A DNA stretch of 33,971 bases from positions 1-33,971 of the forward strand of contig CACYTU010000035.1 in the NCBI GenBank assembly GCA_902777355.1. Reading direction: 5' to 3'. Below are positions 1 to 8,468 of the stretch, piece by piece. The notes below the pieces were generated by a model. It was not told the origin of the DNA. It was given only the letters and a program-made list of their open reading frames with translations, and ran no database searches. A program made the position numbers and the translations under genes. Numbering within the stretch: the first letter of the stretch is position 1; every line of letters begins with the position of its first letter. This DNA comes from an uncultured Lachnospiraceae bacterium. GTDB lineage: Bacteria; Bacillota; Clostridia; Lachnospirales; Lachnospiraceae.

Positions 1-234
1 TTCCAGGATATCCGCATCACCCTGAAGTACGGCGCAGACAAGAATGACAAGATCATCACCGGCCTTAAGAGAATCTCCAAGCCCGGTCTCCGCGTCTACG
101 CGAAGAAGGATGAAGTTCCGAAGGTTCTCGATGGACTCGGCACTGCCATTCTTTCCACCAACCAGGGCGTTATCACCGACAAGAAGGCCAGAGAGCTTGA
201 GGTCGGCGGCGAAGTTCTCGCCTTTATCTGGTAA
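1..234 (+). CDS. rpsH: 30S ribosomal protein S8 (uS8), C-terminal part
   Basis: The reading frame is open from the first base of the window and stops at a TAA at 232-234, giving the last 77 residues of S8. The end matches the conserved uS8 C-terminus: a serine-threonine-rich turn ([14 protein letters not shown]) followed by [10 protein letters not shown]8 is a primary 16S rRNA binding protein of the central domain and, in enterobacteria, the autogenous repressor of the spc operon. The start lies upstream of the window. It is followed by rplF, the normal spc order, but after an unusually long gap of 316 bases. Identity is certain; only the N-terminal half is missing. Confidence 0.96.
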   Translation, partial: FQDIRITLKYGADKNDKIITGLKRISKPGLRVYAKKDEVPKVLDGLGTAILSTNQGVITDKKARELEVGGEVLAFIW

Positions 235-550
235 TACAGTGTGTTTCGGGGCTGCCGGCCTGAGGGCGGGCAGCAGAACGCAGCAAGACCAGCGGCCCGG
301 CTGGCGGGATACAGCTCGTATAAGCAGTATACCCCACCGGAAATCCCACATTTACACAGCGGTCAAAGATCACAGCCTTTCCGGAATTTCGCCGCTCATA
401 CCGGACAGAGCACAGCTGTAGATCTGAACAGGAGCTGAACAACAGCGGGAAACTGCTGCAGGATTTCAGCGATCGCTGATCTGACATTAAATAACACAAT
501 GGCGGCGGTGCCACAGGCGCTGTCAGCTGAATAAAACAGGAGGTACGGGC
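235..550 (+). other. Long spacer rpsH-rplF with hairpins
   Basis: This 316-base gap lies inside what is normally a compact ribosomal operon. I see no credible gene in it. It contains a hairpin at 251-274 (GCTGCC with GGCAGC, inner GCC/GGC), a second at about 292-307 (CCAGC with GCTGG), and a perfect 14-base palindrome at 466-479 (TCAGCGATCGCTGA). A Shine-Dalgarno sequence (AGGAGG, about 538-543) serves rplF. No run of T follows the hairpins, so they do not look like terminators. Confidence 0.5.
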
Positions 551-1090
551 ATGTCACGCATCGGTAAAATGCCAATCGCTATTCCGGCAGGCGTCACTGT
601 TGAAATAGCAGAAAATAATAAAGTGACTGTTAAGGGTCCCAAGGGAACACTTGAGAGGACTCTTCCGGGTGAGATGAAGATCACGCAGAACGATGGCGTT
701 ATCACCATCGAGAGACCCAATGATCTGAAGAAGGAAAAATCCCTTCATGGACTGACCAGAAGCCTGCTCCACAACATGGTGGTCGGTGTTTCAACCGGTT
801 TCGAGAAGAAGCTGGAAGTCAACGGCGTTGGTTACAGAGCAGCCAAGTCAGGTAATACGCTTACGCTTAGTTTAGGATATTCCCATCCCGTAGAGATGAC
901 AGATCCCGAAGGCGTCACCACCGAAGTCCAGGGCAATGTGATCATCGTCAAGGGGATTGATAAAGAGGCCGTCGGACAGTTCGCAGCGGACATCAGAGAC
1001 AAGCGCAGACCTGAACCTTACAAGGGCAAGGGCATCAAGTATGCCGATGAGCATATCAGGCGTAAAGTCGGTAAGACGGGCAAAAAATAA
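551..1090 (+). CDS. rplF: 50S ribosomal protein L6 (uL6)
   Basis: A 179-residue protein of the usual L6 length. It begins [12 protein letters not shown] and carries the two homologous L6 folds; the second contains the signature around residues 150-165 ([15 protein letters not shown]), which contacts 23S rRNA near the sarcin-ricin loop. The start is fixed by AGGAGG seven bases upstream. It sits between rpsH and rplR as in all spc operons. The 261-base gap to rplR is long for this operon and includes a small hairpin (GCCCG with CGGGC, around 1150-1175). Confidence 0.98.
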   Translation: MSRIGKMPIAIPAGVTVEIAENNKVTVKGPKGTLERTLPGEMKITQNDGVITIERPNDLKKEKSLHGLTRSLLHNMVVGVSTGFEKKLEVNGVGYRAAKSGNTLTLSLGYSHPVEMTDPEGVTTEVQGNVIIVKGIDKEAVGQFAADIRDKRRPEPYKGKGIKYADEHIRRKVGKTGKK

Positions 1091-1351
1091 ATAGATCTTA
1101 ACTGGTCGCTTTATGACAGGTTTCGTGCGTCCGGCAAAGGCCGCGCCAAAAGGCCCGCGTAACAGAGACGGGCTTAGCCGAAGACCGGGCGGCAGCGGAG
1201 AATACTAATACAGCCATAATTCTGTTCTGGCTGCCGGAAGGCAAAGAAGGCAGATCTGATCACAGCAGACCGGATCGGGAGATTCGATTTACGGTGCAGG
1301 CTGGGACAGGATTTGCCGGAAGCATCCGGTACATATTTGGAGGAATTTAGA

Positions 1352-1720
1352 ATGGTTAAGAAAGCAAACAGGAAGGCGATCCGCGAGAAAAAGCACTCCA
1401 GAATCCGCAACAGACTCAGCGGAACAGCGCAGTGCCCTCGTCTTGCCGTTTATAGAAGCAATAAACACATCTACGCACAGATCATCGACGACGACGCCCA
1501 GAACACCCTCGTGTCCGCAGGCACCGTCGAAAAGGAAATCCAGGACGCTGTTGAGCACACTGATGATATCGCGGCAGCTGAGAAAGTCGGTGAGGTGATC
1601 GCTAAGAGAGCAGCCGAAAAGGGAATCAAAGAAGTAGTCTTCGACCGCGGCGGTTATATCTACATGGGTAAAGTTGCCGCTCTCGCAGATGCTGCCCGTA
1701 AGGCCGGCCTGGAATTCTAA
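1352..1720 (+). CDS. rplR: 50S ribosomal protein L18 (uL18)
   Basis: A 122-residue L18, a 5S rRNA binding protein of the central protuberance. The start at 1352 ([14 protein letters not shown]) is chosen because GGAGG at 1339-1343 is correctly spaced and the frame upstream of it is not L18-like. The basic N-terminus, the motif [19 protein letters not shown] and the C-terminal [20 protein letters not shown] are the family hallmarks. It is followed after 15 bases by rpsE, so this pair keeps the normal tight spacing. Confidence 0.97.
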   Translation: MVKKANRKAIREKKHSRIRNRLSGTAQCPRLAVYRSNKHIYAQIIDDDAQNTLVSAGTVEKEIQDAVEHTDDIAAAEKVGEVIAKRAAEKGIKEVVFDRGGYIYMGKVAALADAARKAGLEF

Positions 1721-1735
1721 GGAGGAGATTGAGCG

Positions 1736-2245
1736 ATGAAACGTACAATGATTGATACAAGCCAGATGGAGCTGGAAGATAAGGTTGTAGCCATCAAGCG
1801 TGTCACAAAGGTCGTAAAGGGCGGCCGCAACATGCGCTTCACAGCACTCGTTGTTGTCGGTGACAAAAACGGCCACGTAGGCTGCGGTCTGGGCAAGGCA
1901 ACCGAAATTCCGGAAGCTATCCGCAAGGGCAAAGAGGATGCATCCAAGAACCTCGTCAGTGTAGCGCTCGACGAAGTCGCCAGCATCTCCCATGACTTTA
2001 TCGGCAAATACGGCAGCGCTTCTGTCCTGCTGAAGAAGTCTCCCGATGGTACCGGTATCATCGCAGGAGGCCCCGCACGTACAGTGTGCGAGCTCGCCGG
2101 CATCAAGAATATCCGTACAAAGTCTCTTGGTTCCAACAACAAGCAGAACGTTGTACTGGCAACTATCAACGGACTCAGCCAGCTGAAGGTTCCCGAAGAA
2201 GTCGCAGCCAGACGCGGCAAAGCTGTCGCTGACCTCAAGGGCTGA
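1736..2245 (+). CDS. rpsE: 30S ribosomal protein S5 (uS5)
   Basis: A 169-residue S5, part of the mRNA entry channel and involved in decoding accuracy. The N-terminal double-stranded-RNA-binding-like domain includes [22 protein letters not shown], and the C-terminal domain includes [23 protein letters not shown] very good Shine-Dalgarno (GGAGGAG at 1721-1727) precedes the ATG. It lies between rplR and rpmD as expected, with a 35-base gap to rpmD. Confidence 0.98.
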   Translation: MKRTMIDTSQMELEDKVVAIKRVTKVVKGGRNMRFTALVVVGDKNGHVGCGLGKATEIPEAIRKGKEDASKNLVSVALDEVASISHDFIGKYGSASVLLKKSPDGTGIIAGGPARTVCELAGIKNIRTKSLGSNNKQNVVLATINGLSQLKVPEEVAARRGKAVADLKG

Positions 2246-2280
2246 AATGCTTGACATAATATCTGAAAGGAGAATAGATA

Positions 2281-2496
2281 ATGCCTACAGATGTGAAAGA
2301 AACTGCAGCTGAGCCGAAGAAGCTGAAAATTACTCTGATCAAGTCTGTAATCGGTGCTGTTCCGAAAAACCGCGCTATCGTCAAGTCCATGGGATTCAGG
2401 AAGCTCAACAGCTCCGTCATCCTTCCCGACAACGCGGCAACCAGGGGACAGATCAGACTGATCCGTCACATGGTCAAAGTCGAAGAGCTGGATTGA
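2281..2496 (+). CDS. rpmD: 50S ribosomal protein L30 (uL30)
   Basis: A 71-residue L30. The core (LKITLIKSVIGAVPKNRAIV, then MGFRKLNSSVILPDNAATRG and a C-terminal IRHMVKVEEL) is typical. It is about 12 residues longer at the N-terminus than the roughly 60-residue standard form; the extra PTDVKETAAEPKK is acidic to basic and probably disordered. The ATG at 2281 has AAAGGAG eight bases upstream, and no internal start is better placed, so the extension looks real. Confidence 0.95.
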   Translation: MPTDVKETAAEPKKLKITLIKSVIGAVPKNRAIVKSMGFRKLNSSVILPDNAATRGQIRLIRHMVKVEELD

Positions 2497-2659
2497 TTTA
2501 GAATGCGGCGGAAACAGGTCCGCAGGACTGCATATGCATGACGGCTGTTTTCGCGGAAACCGGTGCAGGAGCGCCATTCGTTTCCCGGATCATCCGGGGA
2601 TTCCCTGAGAGGATCACCCGGGACGATCCGCAGCCCGCGCTCCAGATTGTGAGGAAAAA

Positions 2660-3103
2660 ATGGATTTACATAATCTTAGACCTGCTGAAGGCTCCAAGCA
2701 TGACAACTTCCGCAGAGGCCGCGGCCATGGTTCAGGCAACGGCAAGACTGCAGGTTACGGACATAAGGGACAGAAAGCCAGGAGCGGAGCTCCCAGGCCC
2801 GGCTTCGAAGGCGGCCAGATGCCCCTTTACAGAAGACTCCCCAAGAGAGGCTTCACCTGCTATAACACCAAAGATATCGTAGCTGTTGACATCGAGGCAC
2901 TCAAGAGATTTGAGGACGGTGCAGTTGTAGATGAGCAGGCACTGCTCGAGAAGGGTGCTGTCAGCAAGATCGGCGATGGCGTCAAGATCATCGGCAATGC
3001 GGATCTCGACAGAAAGCTCACCGTCAAGGTTACAGCGTTCAGCGCCGCAGCCAAAGAGAAGATCGAGGCAGCCGGCGGCACAGCCGAAACAATTGGCCGC
3101 TGA
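2660..3103 (+). CDS. rplO: 50S ribosomal protein L15 (uL15)
   Basis: A 147-residue L15, a late-assembling 50S protein. The glycine- and arginine-rich N-terminal extension (about residues 11-45, [20 protein letters not shown]) that penetrates 23S rRNA is fully present, followed by the globular domain ending in [20 protein letters not shown]. The ATG at 2660 has GAGGA at 2651-2655. It is separated from rpmD by 163 bases and from secY by 198 bases; both gaps are longer than usual. Confidence 0.97.
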   Translation: MDLHNLRPAEGSKHDNFRRGRGHGSGNGKTAGYGHKGQKARSGAPRPGFEGGQMPLYRRLPKRGFTCYNTKDIVAVDIEALKRFEDGAVVDEQALLEKGAVSKIGDGVKIIGNADLDRKLTVKVTAFSAAAKEKIEAAGGTAETIGR

Positions 3104-3122
3104 ATGACAAAGAAATAGTAAC

Positions 3123-3154
3123 GCCATATCGGAACCCTCAGGTTCCGGTATGGC
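3123..3154 (+). promoter_or_regulatory. 14-bp hairpin between rplO and secY
   Basis: GCCATATCGGAACC (3123-3136) pairs with GGTTCCGGTATGGC (3141-3154) with one G-U pair and a CTCA loop. The bases after it (TTGCCCTTTATT) are only moderately T-rich, so it may be a weak terminator, a processing site or an mRNA stabiliser that lowers secY expression relative to the ribosomal genes. A second hairpin at 3209-3242 (GGCA..GCATCCG with CGGATGC..TGCC) follows. Confidence 0.5.
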
Positions 3155-3301
3155 TTGCCCTTTATTCCACAGCAGCCTCCGTAATACCTGGCTCAGGATT
3201 AGGATTTTGGCAGGGCATCCGCATTCGAGTCCGGATGCTGCCCGGCATGTTGATCCGCAGGAGGTTTAAAGGGCACACAATTTCGGAAAGGCCTTAAAAG
3301 A

Positions 3302-4615
3302 ATGTTTGACTCGATCAAAAATGTATTCAAAGTAAAAGAAATCAGGATGAAGCTCCTGTTTACTTTTCTTATGATGATTGTGATCCGCTTTGGCTGCCAG
3401 CTTCCCGTCCCGGGTGTTGACAGAAACTATTTTGCGGACTGGTTTGCTCAGCAGACAGGCGACGCGTTCAGCTTTGTGGACGCCTTCACCGGCGGTTCTT
3501 TCCTGAACATGTCGATCCTGGCCCTGAATATCACGCCCTATATCACATCATCCATTATCATCCAGCTGCTCACCATCGCGATCCCCAAGCTCGAAGAGCT
3601 TCAGAGAGAGGGCGAAGAGGGCAGAAAGATGATGACAGCCATCACCCGTTATGTGACCGTTGCGCTGGCTCTGCTTGAGTCTTCCGCTATGGCAATCGGA
3701 TTCGGCCGTCAGGGTCTGCTGGAAGAATTCAATGCACTAAATGTGATCATGGTCATTGCTACACTGACCGCAGGAAGTGCCTTCCTGATGTGGATCGGTG
3801 AACAGATCACAGTCAAGGGAATCGGAAACGGTATTTCCATCGTACTGTGTATCAACATCGTGTCGAGGATGCCCCAGGATATCGCGGCGCTGTTCCAGCA
3901 GTTCGTGATCGGCAAAAATGTGGCGTTCGGCGCTCTTGCCGCAGTCATTATTATTGCAATCATCCTCGTGATGGTCATCATGGTCATTCTCCTGAATGAC
4001 GCGGAGCGCAAGATTCCTGTTTCTTACGCACAGAAGATTAATGGCAGACGCTTTACAGCCGGCCAGACTTCTGTCATTCCGCTCAAGGTGAACACCGCAG
4101 GTGTTATGCCTATCATTTTCGCTTCATCCCTGATGGAGTTCCCGACTATTATTTCTACTCTTGCAGGTTATAGGGGAACCGGCATCTGGTCCGAAGTACT
4201 CCGCTATCTGAGTTCTTCCTACTGGTGCAATCCCTCTTATTTCCAGTACACGGCAGGTATGCTTATCTACATCCTGCTCCTGATCTTCTTCGCATACTTC
4301 TATACTTCGATCACTTTCAATCCGATCGAGATTGCGGACAATCTGAAGAAGAGGGGCGGATTTATTCCCGGAATCAGACCGGGCAGGCCTACCATCGAGT
4401 ACCTCAGCAGGATTCTGAACTACATCATTTTCGTCGGCGCGATCGGCCTTACCTGTGTCGGCATTCTGCCCTTCATTTTCAGAGGGCTGTTTAATGCATC
4501 GATCTCGTTCGGCGGAACCAGCCTGATCATCGTTGTCAGCGTTGTGCTCGAGACGATCAAACAGGTTGAATCCATGATGCTGGTGAGAAATTACAGGGGA
4601 TTCCTGAACGATTAA
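3302..4615 (+). CDS. secY: Preprotein translocase channel subunit SecY
   Basis: A 437-residue integral membrane protein, the pore of the general secretion system. Ten hydrophobic segments can be followed; the plug region (PVPGVDRNYFADWF, about residues 36-49), the first pore-side helix region around NITPYITSSIIIQLL and the cytoplasmic loop before TM9 with KKRGGFIPGIRPGRPT (about residues 348-363) are all conserved. Length equals the family norm. A Shine-Dalgarno-like GAAAGG lies about 10 bases before the ATG and a stronger AGGAGG further upstream at about 3259. It is followed by adk, as in most Firmicutes, but after 345 bases. Confidence 0.98.
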   Translation: MFDSIKNVFKVKEIRMKLLFTFLMMIVIRFGCQLPVPGVDRNYFADWFAQQTGDAFSFVDAFTGGSFLNMSILALNITPYITSSIIIQLLTIAIPKLEELQREGEEGRKMMTAITRYVTVALALLESSAMAIGFGRQGLLEEFNALNVIMVIATLTAGSAFLMWIGEQITVKGIGNGISIVLCINIVSRMPQDIAALFQQFVIGKNVAFGALAAVIIIAIILVMVIMVILLNDAERKIPVSYAQKINGRRFTAGQTSVIPLKVNTAGVMPIIFASSLMEFPTIISTLAGYRGTGIWSEVLRYLSSSYWCNPSYFQYTAGMLIYILLLIFFAYFYTSITFNPIEIADNLKKRGGFIPGIRPGRPTIEYLSRILNYIIFVGAIGLTCVGILPFIFRGLFNASISFGGTSLIIVVSVVLETIKQVESMMLVRNYRGFLND

Positions 4616-4960
4616 AGAATGTATTCGTTACAGTTCAGGCCCACCTGATTCTTGGAGCGCCTTTTGTGCATTGCTGTAGAGGTGGGCCTTGAAAAACGCC
4701 GGTACTTGCTTTTTGCAAGCCCTATCGTCAAAGTATTAAACTGTATTCAGGCGTATCTTTTGACAGGTCAATCTGACGGCCGTCTGATGATACTGCATAT
4801 TTCAGGACCGGCGGACGGCTTCCCGAATGCGATCACAGAGATTTTTTAATTTTGCCTGATTCGCTTTGTGTATGGCCGCACGCAGGCGGCTGTTCATCTC
4901 CGTGCAAGAGCGTGAACGGCAGCGAGAACAATGCTGTATTCAGGGAAAGGGAGGAATACC
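4616..4960 (+). other. Long spacer secY-adk with long-range hairpin
   Basis: No credible gene is present; the short open frames here lack ribosome binding sites and similarity. A perfect 10-bp inverted repeat, AGGCCCACCT (4637-4646) and AGGTGGGCCT (4680-4689), could close a 33-base loop. A small hairpin CTTGC-TTTTT-GCAAG follows near 4707-4721. No strong T-run follows either one. A weak promoter candidate lies at 4760-4788, and the adk Shine-Dalgarno (GGGAGG) is just before 4961. Confidence 0.45.
4760..4788 (+). promoter_or_regulatory. Possible internal promoter for adk-infA
   Basis: A perfect -35 hexamer TTGACA (4760-4765) is followed after 17 bases by TCTGAT (4783-4788), which matches the -10 consensus at four of six positions but lacks the important A at position 2. 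It lies in the secY-adk spacer, where an adk promoter would make sense. The poor -10 keeps this tentative. Confidence 0.3.
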
Positions 4961-5605
4961 ATGAAAATCGTCATGCTTGGAGCACCCGGAGCAGGCAAAG
5001 GAACACAGGCCCAGATGATGGCCGAGAAGTTCGGACTTCCCCATATTTCGACCGGGGATATTTTCCGCGCCAACATCAAGAACGGCACTGAGCTTGGAAA
5101 AAAGGCCAAGGCATTTATGGATGCCGGAAAGCTTGTCCCCGATGAGCTGACAGTCGAGATCCTTCTCGACAGAGTGAAAGCCGATGACTGTGCAAAGGGA
5201 TATATCCTGGACGGATTCCCCAGGACCATTCCGCAGGCTGAAGTTCTCTCGGACACTCTTGCAAAGACCGGTGAGAAAATCGATTATGCGATCAATGTGG
5301 ATGTTCCGGACGCCAATATTGTAAAGCGCATGAGCGGCAGACGTTCCTGCCCCAAGTGCGGCGCTTCCTATCACATCGAATTCATTCCTCCCAAAAAAGA
5401 GGGTGTATGTGACAATTGCGGCAGCGACCTGATCCAGCGCGCGGATGACAATCCCGAGACAGTGCAGAACAGACTGACCGTCTATCACGAGCAGACACAG
5501 CCGCTGATCGATTTCTATGAAAAGAAAGGCGCTCTGCGCACAGTTGACGGAACGAAGGAAATGAAAGAAGTGTTCCAGGAAATTACAAAAATTTTGGAGG
5601 GATAA
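4961..5605 (+). CDS. adk: Adenylate kinase
   Basis: A 214-residue long-form adenylate kinase, which converts ATP and AMP into two ADP in the cytoplasm. The P-loop GAPGAGKGT is at residues 7-15, the NMP-binding part follows, and the LID domain holds four cysteines at 130, 133, 150 and 153 (CPKC and CDNC), the structural zinc site of Gram-positive enzymes. DGFPRT is also present. The ATG at 4961 has GGGAGG upstream, which rejects a longer frame beginning at 4931. The stop codon abuts the infA start without a gap. In many relatives map lies between adk and infA; here it is missing. Confidence 0.98.
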   Translation: MKIVMLGAPGAGKGTQAQMMAEKFGLPHISTGDIFRANIKNGTELGKKAKAFMDAGKLVPDELTVEILLDRVKADDCAKGYILDGFPRTIPQAEVLSDTLAKTGEKIDYAINVDVPDANIVKRMSGRRSCPKCGASYHIEFIPPKKEGVCDNCGSDLIQRADDNPETVQNRLTVYHEQTQPLIDFYEKKGALRTVDGTKEMKEVFQEITKILEG

Positions 5606-5824
5606 ATGTCAAAAGCAGATGTCATTGAACTCGAGGGTATCGTAATCGAAAAACTTCCGAATACAATGTTTAAAGTGCGTCTTGAAAATGATGCTGTGAT
5701 CCTTGCCCATATCAGCGGCAAGCTCAGACAGAATTTCATTCGCATTCTCCCCGGTGACAAGGTCACGCTGGAGATGTCCACCTATGACCTGACCAAGGGA
5801 AGGATCATCTGGAGAGACAAGTAA
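5606..5824 (+). CDS. infA: Translation initiation factor IF-1
   Basis: A 72-residue S1-like OB-fold protein, the full IF-1 length. It binds the ribosomal A site together with IF-2 and IF-3 at initiation. The sequence [18 protein letters not shown], the strand [18 protein letters not shown] and the C-terminal [17 protein letters not shown] are diagnostic. The ATG directly follows the adk stop, and the ribosome binding site TTGGAGG lies inside the 3' end of adk, so translational coupling is likely. The next gene, rpmJ, comes only after 437 bases. Confidence 0.98.
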   Translation: MSKADVIELEGIVIEKLPNTMFKVRLENDAVILAHISGKLRQNFIRILPGDKVTLEMSTYDLTKGRIIWRDK

Positions 5825-5864
5825 AAGGCAACATCAGGATCGGATATATATCAGTAAAATACAA

Positions 5865-5904
5865 GAGTCATTCACCGCCTGGCTGGAGAATGACTCTAAT
5901 TTTA
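5865..5904 (+). terminator. Terminator-like hairpin after infA
   Basis: GAGTCATTC (5865-5873) pairs perfectly with GAATGACTC (5888-5896); CC/GG pairs across an A-A mismatch extend the stem inward. TAATTTTA follows, a weak U-tract. It probably ends or attenuates the adk-infA transcript just ahead of a new promoter. Confidence 0.5.
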
Positions 5905-6068
5905 TGACAAGACCCGGGAAGTGACTTTTCCGCCTTGCGGCGTACACGGGCCGGTCATGGGAGAGAGAGCGTCCCGACGAAACAGCGATGCACAAAAGGC
6001 CCATTGTTTTCAGCAGGTCTGAACTGTAACAGGTGCAAAAACACTGATAAAATTTGTAAAAAAAATCC

Positions 6069-6097
6069 TTGTATTTCAATGGATGACGTGCTATTAT
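6069..6097 (+). promoter_or_regulatory. Promoter for rpmJ and the alpha operon
   Basis: TTGTAT (6069-6074) and TATTAT (6092-6097) are separated by exactly 17 bases. The -10 matches five of six consensus positions and the -35 four of six. An A/T-rich segment immediately upstream could act as an UP element. It would give a leader of about 155 bases before rpmJ. Confidence 0.65.
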
Positions 6098-6112
6098 ATC
6101 TTGGTCTGTAAA

Positions 6113-6136
6113 TGAGCAGGGGGAAACCCTTGCTCA
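6113..6136 (+). promoter_or_regulatory. Leader hairpin upstream of rpmJ
   Basis: TGAGCAGGG and CCCTTGCTCA form a stem with one G-U pair around a GGAAA-type loop, close to the predicted 5' end of the transcript from the promoter at 6069-6097. It may stabilise the mRNA or bind a regulator. There is no U-tract. Confidence 0.4.
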
Positions 6137-6261
6137 ATTGTCCTGTCTTAAACCGTAACTACGCATTTCAAAGGACGGGGTGATTTCGGACGTACCCGAT
6201 CACAGGCACAGAAAATATCATACGGTATATTCTGATTTGCCTCAAAGGAAAGGAGCAGGAG

Positions 6262-6375
6262 ATGAAGGTTAGAGCTTCCGTAAAGCCTATTTGCGACAAG
6301 TGTAAAGTCATCAAGCGCAAAGGCATCGTAAGGATCATCTGCGAGAATCCGAAACACAAACAGAGGCAGGGTTGA
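6262..6375 (+). CDS. rpmJ: 50S ribosomal protein L36 (bL36), zinc-binding form
   Basis: A 37-residue protein starting [14 protein letters not shown] and ending NPKHKQRQG, exactly the size of L36. The zinc ribbon ligands C11, C14, C27 and H32 are all present, so this is the C+ form. L36 binds 23S rRNA near the base of the L7/L12 stalk. AAGGAGCAGGAG precedes the ATG. It is the first gene after the internal promoter and is followed by rpsM, the conserved order. A 231-base spacer with a hairpin (6412-6442, GCCCCG with CGGGGC) separates them. Confidence 0.97.
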   Translation: MKVRASVKPICDKCKVIKRKGIVRIICENPKHKQRQG

Positions 6376-6606
6376 GCGAGCTTGTAATGCTCTGATCATA
6401 GAATAGATGGCGCCCCGTTAACCCTATTTACCAGACCGGGGCAGCACATTACTCTTTGATACCATGCCGATCGTTTGTATCGCAGTGGAAAGGCCGGCTT
6501 AAAAACCGGTTGGGCAGAGATGAGAACAGCAGGAAAGGAATCCTGATCCTGACGGTCTGCCCCAGTCAATCAGTTTTGTATTATGTAGTAGAAGGAGAGT
6601 TTTACA

Positions 6607-6975
6607 ATGGCTCGTATCGCAGGTGTTGATTTACCCAGAGATAAGCGCGTTGAGATCGGTCTGACCAGCATTTATGGCATCGGCCGCACATCCGCTACAA
6701 AGATCGTCGAGAAGGCAGGCGTCAATGCAGACACAAGGTGCAGAGACCTGACCGACGAAGAAGTCAAGAAGCTCAGCGAAGTCATCGCTGAGGATTACAT
6801 GGTCGAAGGTGACCTCCGCAGAGAAGTCGCCATGAATATCAAGCGTCTCACTGAGATCGGCTGCTACAGAGGCATCCGTCACAGAAGAGGCCTCCCTGTC
6901 CGCGGTCAGAAGACAAAGACCAATGCAAGGACCAGGAAGGGCCCCAAGAAGACTATCGCCAACAAGAAGAAATAA
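6607..6975 (+). CDS. rpsM: 30S ribosomal protein S13 (uS13)
   Basis: A 122-residue S13 of the small-subunit head, which contacts the P-site tRNA and the B1 bridges. It begins [20 protein letters not shown], has the helix-two-turn-helix region [13 protein letters not shown], and ends with the basic tail [27 protein letters not shown] lies 7-8 bases before the ATG. It heads the classical alpha group rpsM-rpsK-rpsD-rpoA-rplQ. Confidence 0.98.
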   Translation: MARIAGVDLPRDKRVEIGLTSIYGIGRTSATKIVEKAGVNADTRCRDLTDEEVKKLSEVIAEDYMVEGDLRREVAMNIKRLTEIGCYRGIRHRRGLPVRGQKTKTNARTRKGPKKTIANKKK

Positions 6976-7077
6976 TGATAATGAGTGTCCGCGCAGGGCA
7001 GCGTGAAGTCCGCAAGACCGGAGTGCTGTTCGCAGCGGAACGTATACCAGTATTGGGAAAGAAAGTAGGTTAGTTTT

Positions 7078-7479
7078 ATGGCAAAGCAGACAAATGCCTC
7101 CAGAAGGAAGCAGGTAAGACGTGTCAAGAAAAACGTTGAACGCGGACAGGCGCACATCCAGTCCTCTTTTAATAACACAATCGTTACCCTGACAGATACC
7201 CAGGGCAACGCTCTGAGCTGGGCAAGTGCCGGTGGTCTTGGTTTTAAAGGTTCAAGGAAATCTACTCCCTATGCAGCACAGATGGCTGCAGAGACGGCTA
7301 CAAAGGCAGCGCTCATCCATGGGCTGAAGGCTGTCGATGTTTTCGTAAAGGGACCCGGATCAGGCAGAGAGGCTGCAATCCGTGCGCTGAATTCCAACGG
7401 ACTTGATATCATCAGCATTACGGATGTGACTCCGGTTCCTCACAATGGATGCCGTCCTCCCAAGAGAAGAAGAGTCTGA
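7078..7479 (+). CDS. rpsK: 30S ribosomal protein S11 (uS11)
   Basis: A 133-residue S11, platform protein near the mRNA exit site. Typical stretches are [38 protein letters not shown] and the C-terminal [18 protein letters not shown], which is basic and contacts the 3' end of 16S rRNA. The ribosome binding site is weak (GAAAG and GTAGG upstream). It follows rpsM by 102 bases. Confidence 0.98.
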   Translation: MAKQTNASRRKQVRRVKKNVERGQAHIQSSFNNTIVTLTDTQGNALSWASAGGLGFKGSRKSTPYAAQMAAETATKAALIHGLKAVDVFVKGPGSGREAAIRALNSNGLDIISITDVTPVPHNGCRPPKRRRV

Positions 7480-7548
7480 CCTGTATTTTTATATAACAGA
7501 ATGATGCAAGATTGGAAGAAGGCGCTTGATTTACATTATTTATATGTG

Positions 7549-7598
7549 ATCTGTTCCGCGGGAAGCAGGAAAAATCTGTTCCGCAGAAGACAGGAAGC
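7549..7598 (+). repeat. 25-bp tandem duplication before rpsD
   Basis: Two imperfect copies of ATCTGTTCCGCgGgAAGcAGGAA follow one another at a spacing of 25 bases (starts at 7549 and 7574). They lie in the 194-base rpsK-rpsD spacer, upstream of a hairpin at 7615-7649 (GCCCGC with GCGGGC) and of the rpsD ribosome binding site. Confidence 0.55.
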
Positions 7599-7673
7599 GC
7601 TGTAAACAACATGCGCCCGCACGATGTCTGTCGCGAAGATGCGGCGGGCCGCAGAAAAGAAAGGATTTTTACA

Positions 7674-8267
7674 ATGGCAGTAAACAGAACCCCGGTAATG
7701 AAAAGATGCAGATCCCTTGATCTCGATCCCGTTTTTCTTGGATATAACAAGAAGTCCAAGAGACAGCTGATCCGCAGAAGCCGCAAGCTCAGTGAGTACG
7801 GCATGCAGCTGCGCGAGAAGCAGAAAGCCAAATTCATCTACGGCATCCTTGAGAAGCCTTTCCGCAACTACTATGACAAGGCCGACAGGATGAAGGGCAT
7901 GACCGGTGAAAACCTTATGACCATGCTTGAGAGCCGCCTGGACAATGTCGTTTTCCGCATGGGCTTTGCCCGCACACGCCGTGAGGCACGTCAGGTTGTC
8001 GGACATAAGCATATCACTGTCAACGGCAGGATCGTGAACATTCCTTCCTACATCGTCAAAGCCGGTGATGTGGTCGAGGTCAGAGAGAAATCCAAGAGCA
8101 TCCAGAGATTCAAGGATATTCTTGAGGTTACATCCGGCAGACTTACACCCGAGTGGGTTGATGTCGATAAAGAGGCGCTCAAGGGCACAGTCAGCCAGCT
8201 GCCTAAGAGAGATCAGATCGATGTTCCCGTAAACGAGATGCTCATCGTCGAGTTGTACTCCAAGTAA
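7674..8267 (+). CDS. rpsD: 30S ribosomal protein S4 (uS4)
   Basis: A 197-residue S4, a primary 16S assembly protein. The start at 7674 ([19 protein letters not shown]) is preceded by GAAAGGA; a longer frame from 7611 has no such support. It has the N-terminal S4 domain, here without the zinc-type cysteine cluster (only C12 is visible), the S4 RNA-binding motif (about residues 89-150, [20 protein letters not shown]) and the C-terminus [12 protein letters not shown]4 represses the alpha operon in E. coli; whether that holds here is unknown. Confidence 0.97.
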   Translation: MAVNRTPVMKRCRSLDLDPVFLGYNKKSKRQLIRRSRKLSEYGMQLREKQKAKFIYGILEKPFRNYYDKADRMKGMTGENLMTMLESRLDNVVFRMGFARTRREARQVVGHKHITVNGRIVNIPSYIVKAGDVVEVREKSKSIQRFKDILEVTSGRLTPEWVDVDKEALKGTVSQLPKRDQIDVPVNEMLIVELYSK

Positions 8268-8337
8268 TAGCTCCGTGAGGATGCCCACGCGTGCGGTGTG
8301 GAAAATGACGCCCTTACGGGTATCCGGCAGGCGTGAC

Positions 8338-8377
8338 CCCATGCTTCGCATGGGCGCAAGACTCCAAGTGAGTCTTG
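8338..8377 (+). promoter_or_regulatory. Twin strong hairpins between rpsD and rpoA
   Basis: Two adjacent perfect hairpins: CCCATGC-TTC-GCATGGG (8338-8354) and CAAGACTC-CAAGT-GAGTCTTG (8357-8377). No U-tract follows. The same 201-base spacer also contains GGCCGGCC, GCGCAAAGCGC and two copies of CCGCAAACAGT about 30 bases apart. They may stabilise or process the mRNA between the ribosomal and polymerase cistrons. Confidence 0.55.
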
Positions 8378-8468
8378 AACTCATAAGGCCGGCCGCAAAC
8401 AGTGATTTCGCGGCGGCAGATCCGCAAACAGTAAAAACTGTGCGCAAAGCGCAAAGGAGGATTTACGA

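Larger units (their letters stand above)
5825..6261 (+). other. 437-base infA-rpmJ gap with terminator-like hairpin, promoter and leader
   Basis: The longest gap inside the ribosomal cluster. It holds, in order, a terminator-like hairpin (5865-5904), an AT-rich stretch with A-runs around 6050-6065, a good promoter (6069-6097), a leader hairpin (6113-6136) and about 120 further leader bases ending in AAAGGAGCAGGAG before rpmJ. No gene is visible. The arrangement splits the cluster into two transcription units that can overlap. Confidence 0.6.

Noticed and set aside
44-421. Open frame of 125 codons across the rpsH end and spacer
   Set aside because: It overlaps the true rpsH frame, continues into non-coding spacer and has no ribosome binding site or recognisable domain.
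1289-2257. 322-codon minus-strand frame over rplR-rpsE
   Set aside because: Antisense shadow of two certain ribosomal protein genes.
4652-4849. 65-codon frame in the secY-adk gap, checked as a possible KOW or small ribosomal-associated gene
   Set aside because: No ribosome binding site, no similarity to the KOW proteins found near adk/map in other Clostridia, and it covers an RNA hairpin.
7512-7541. Possible promoter before rpsD (TTGGAA with a TTATTT-like -10)
   Set aside because: The -10 is poor and the spacing off at the better matches; AT-rich sequence alone is not enough.
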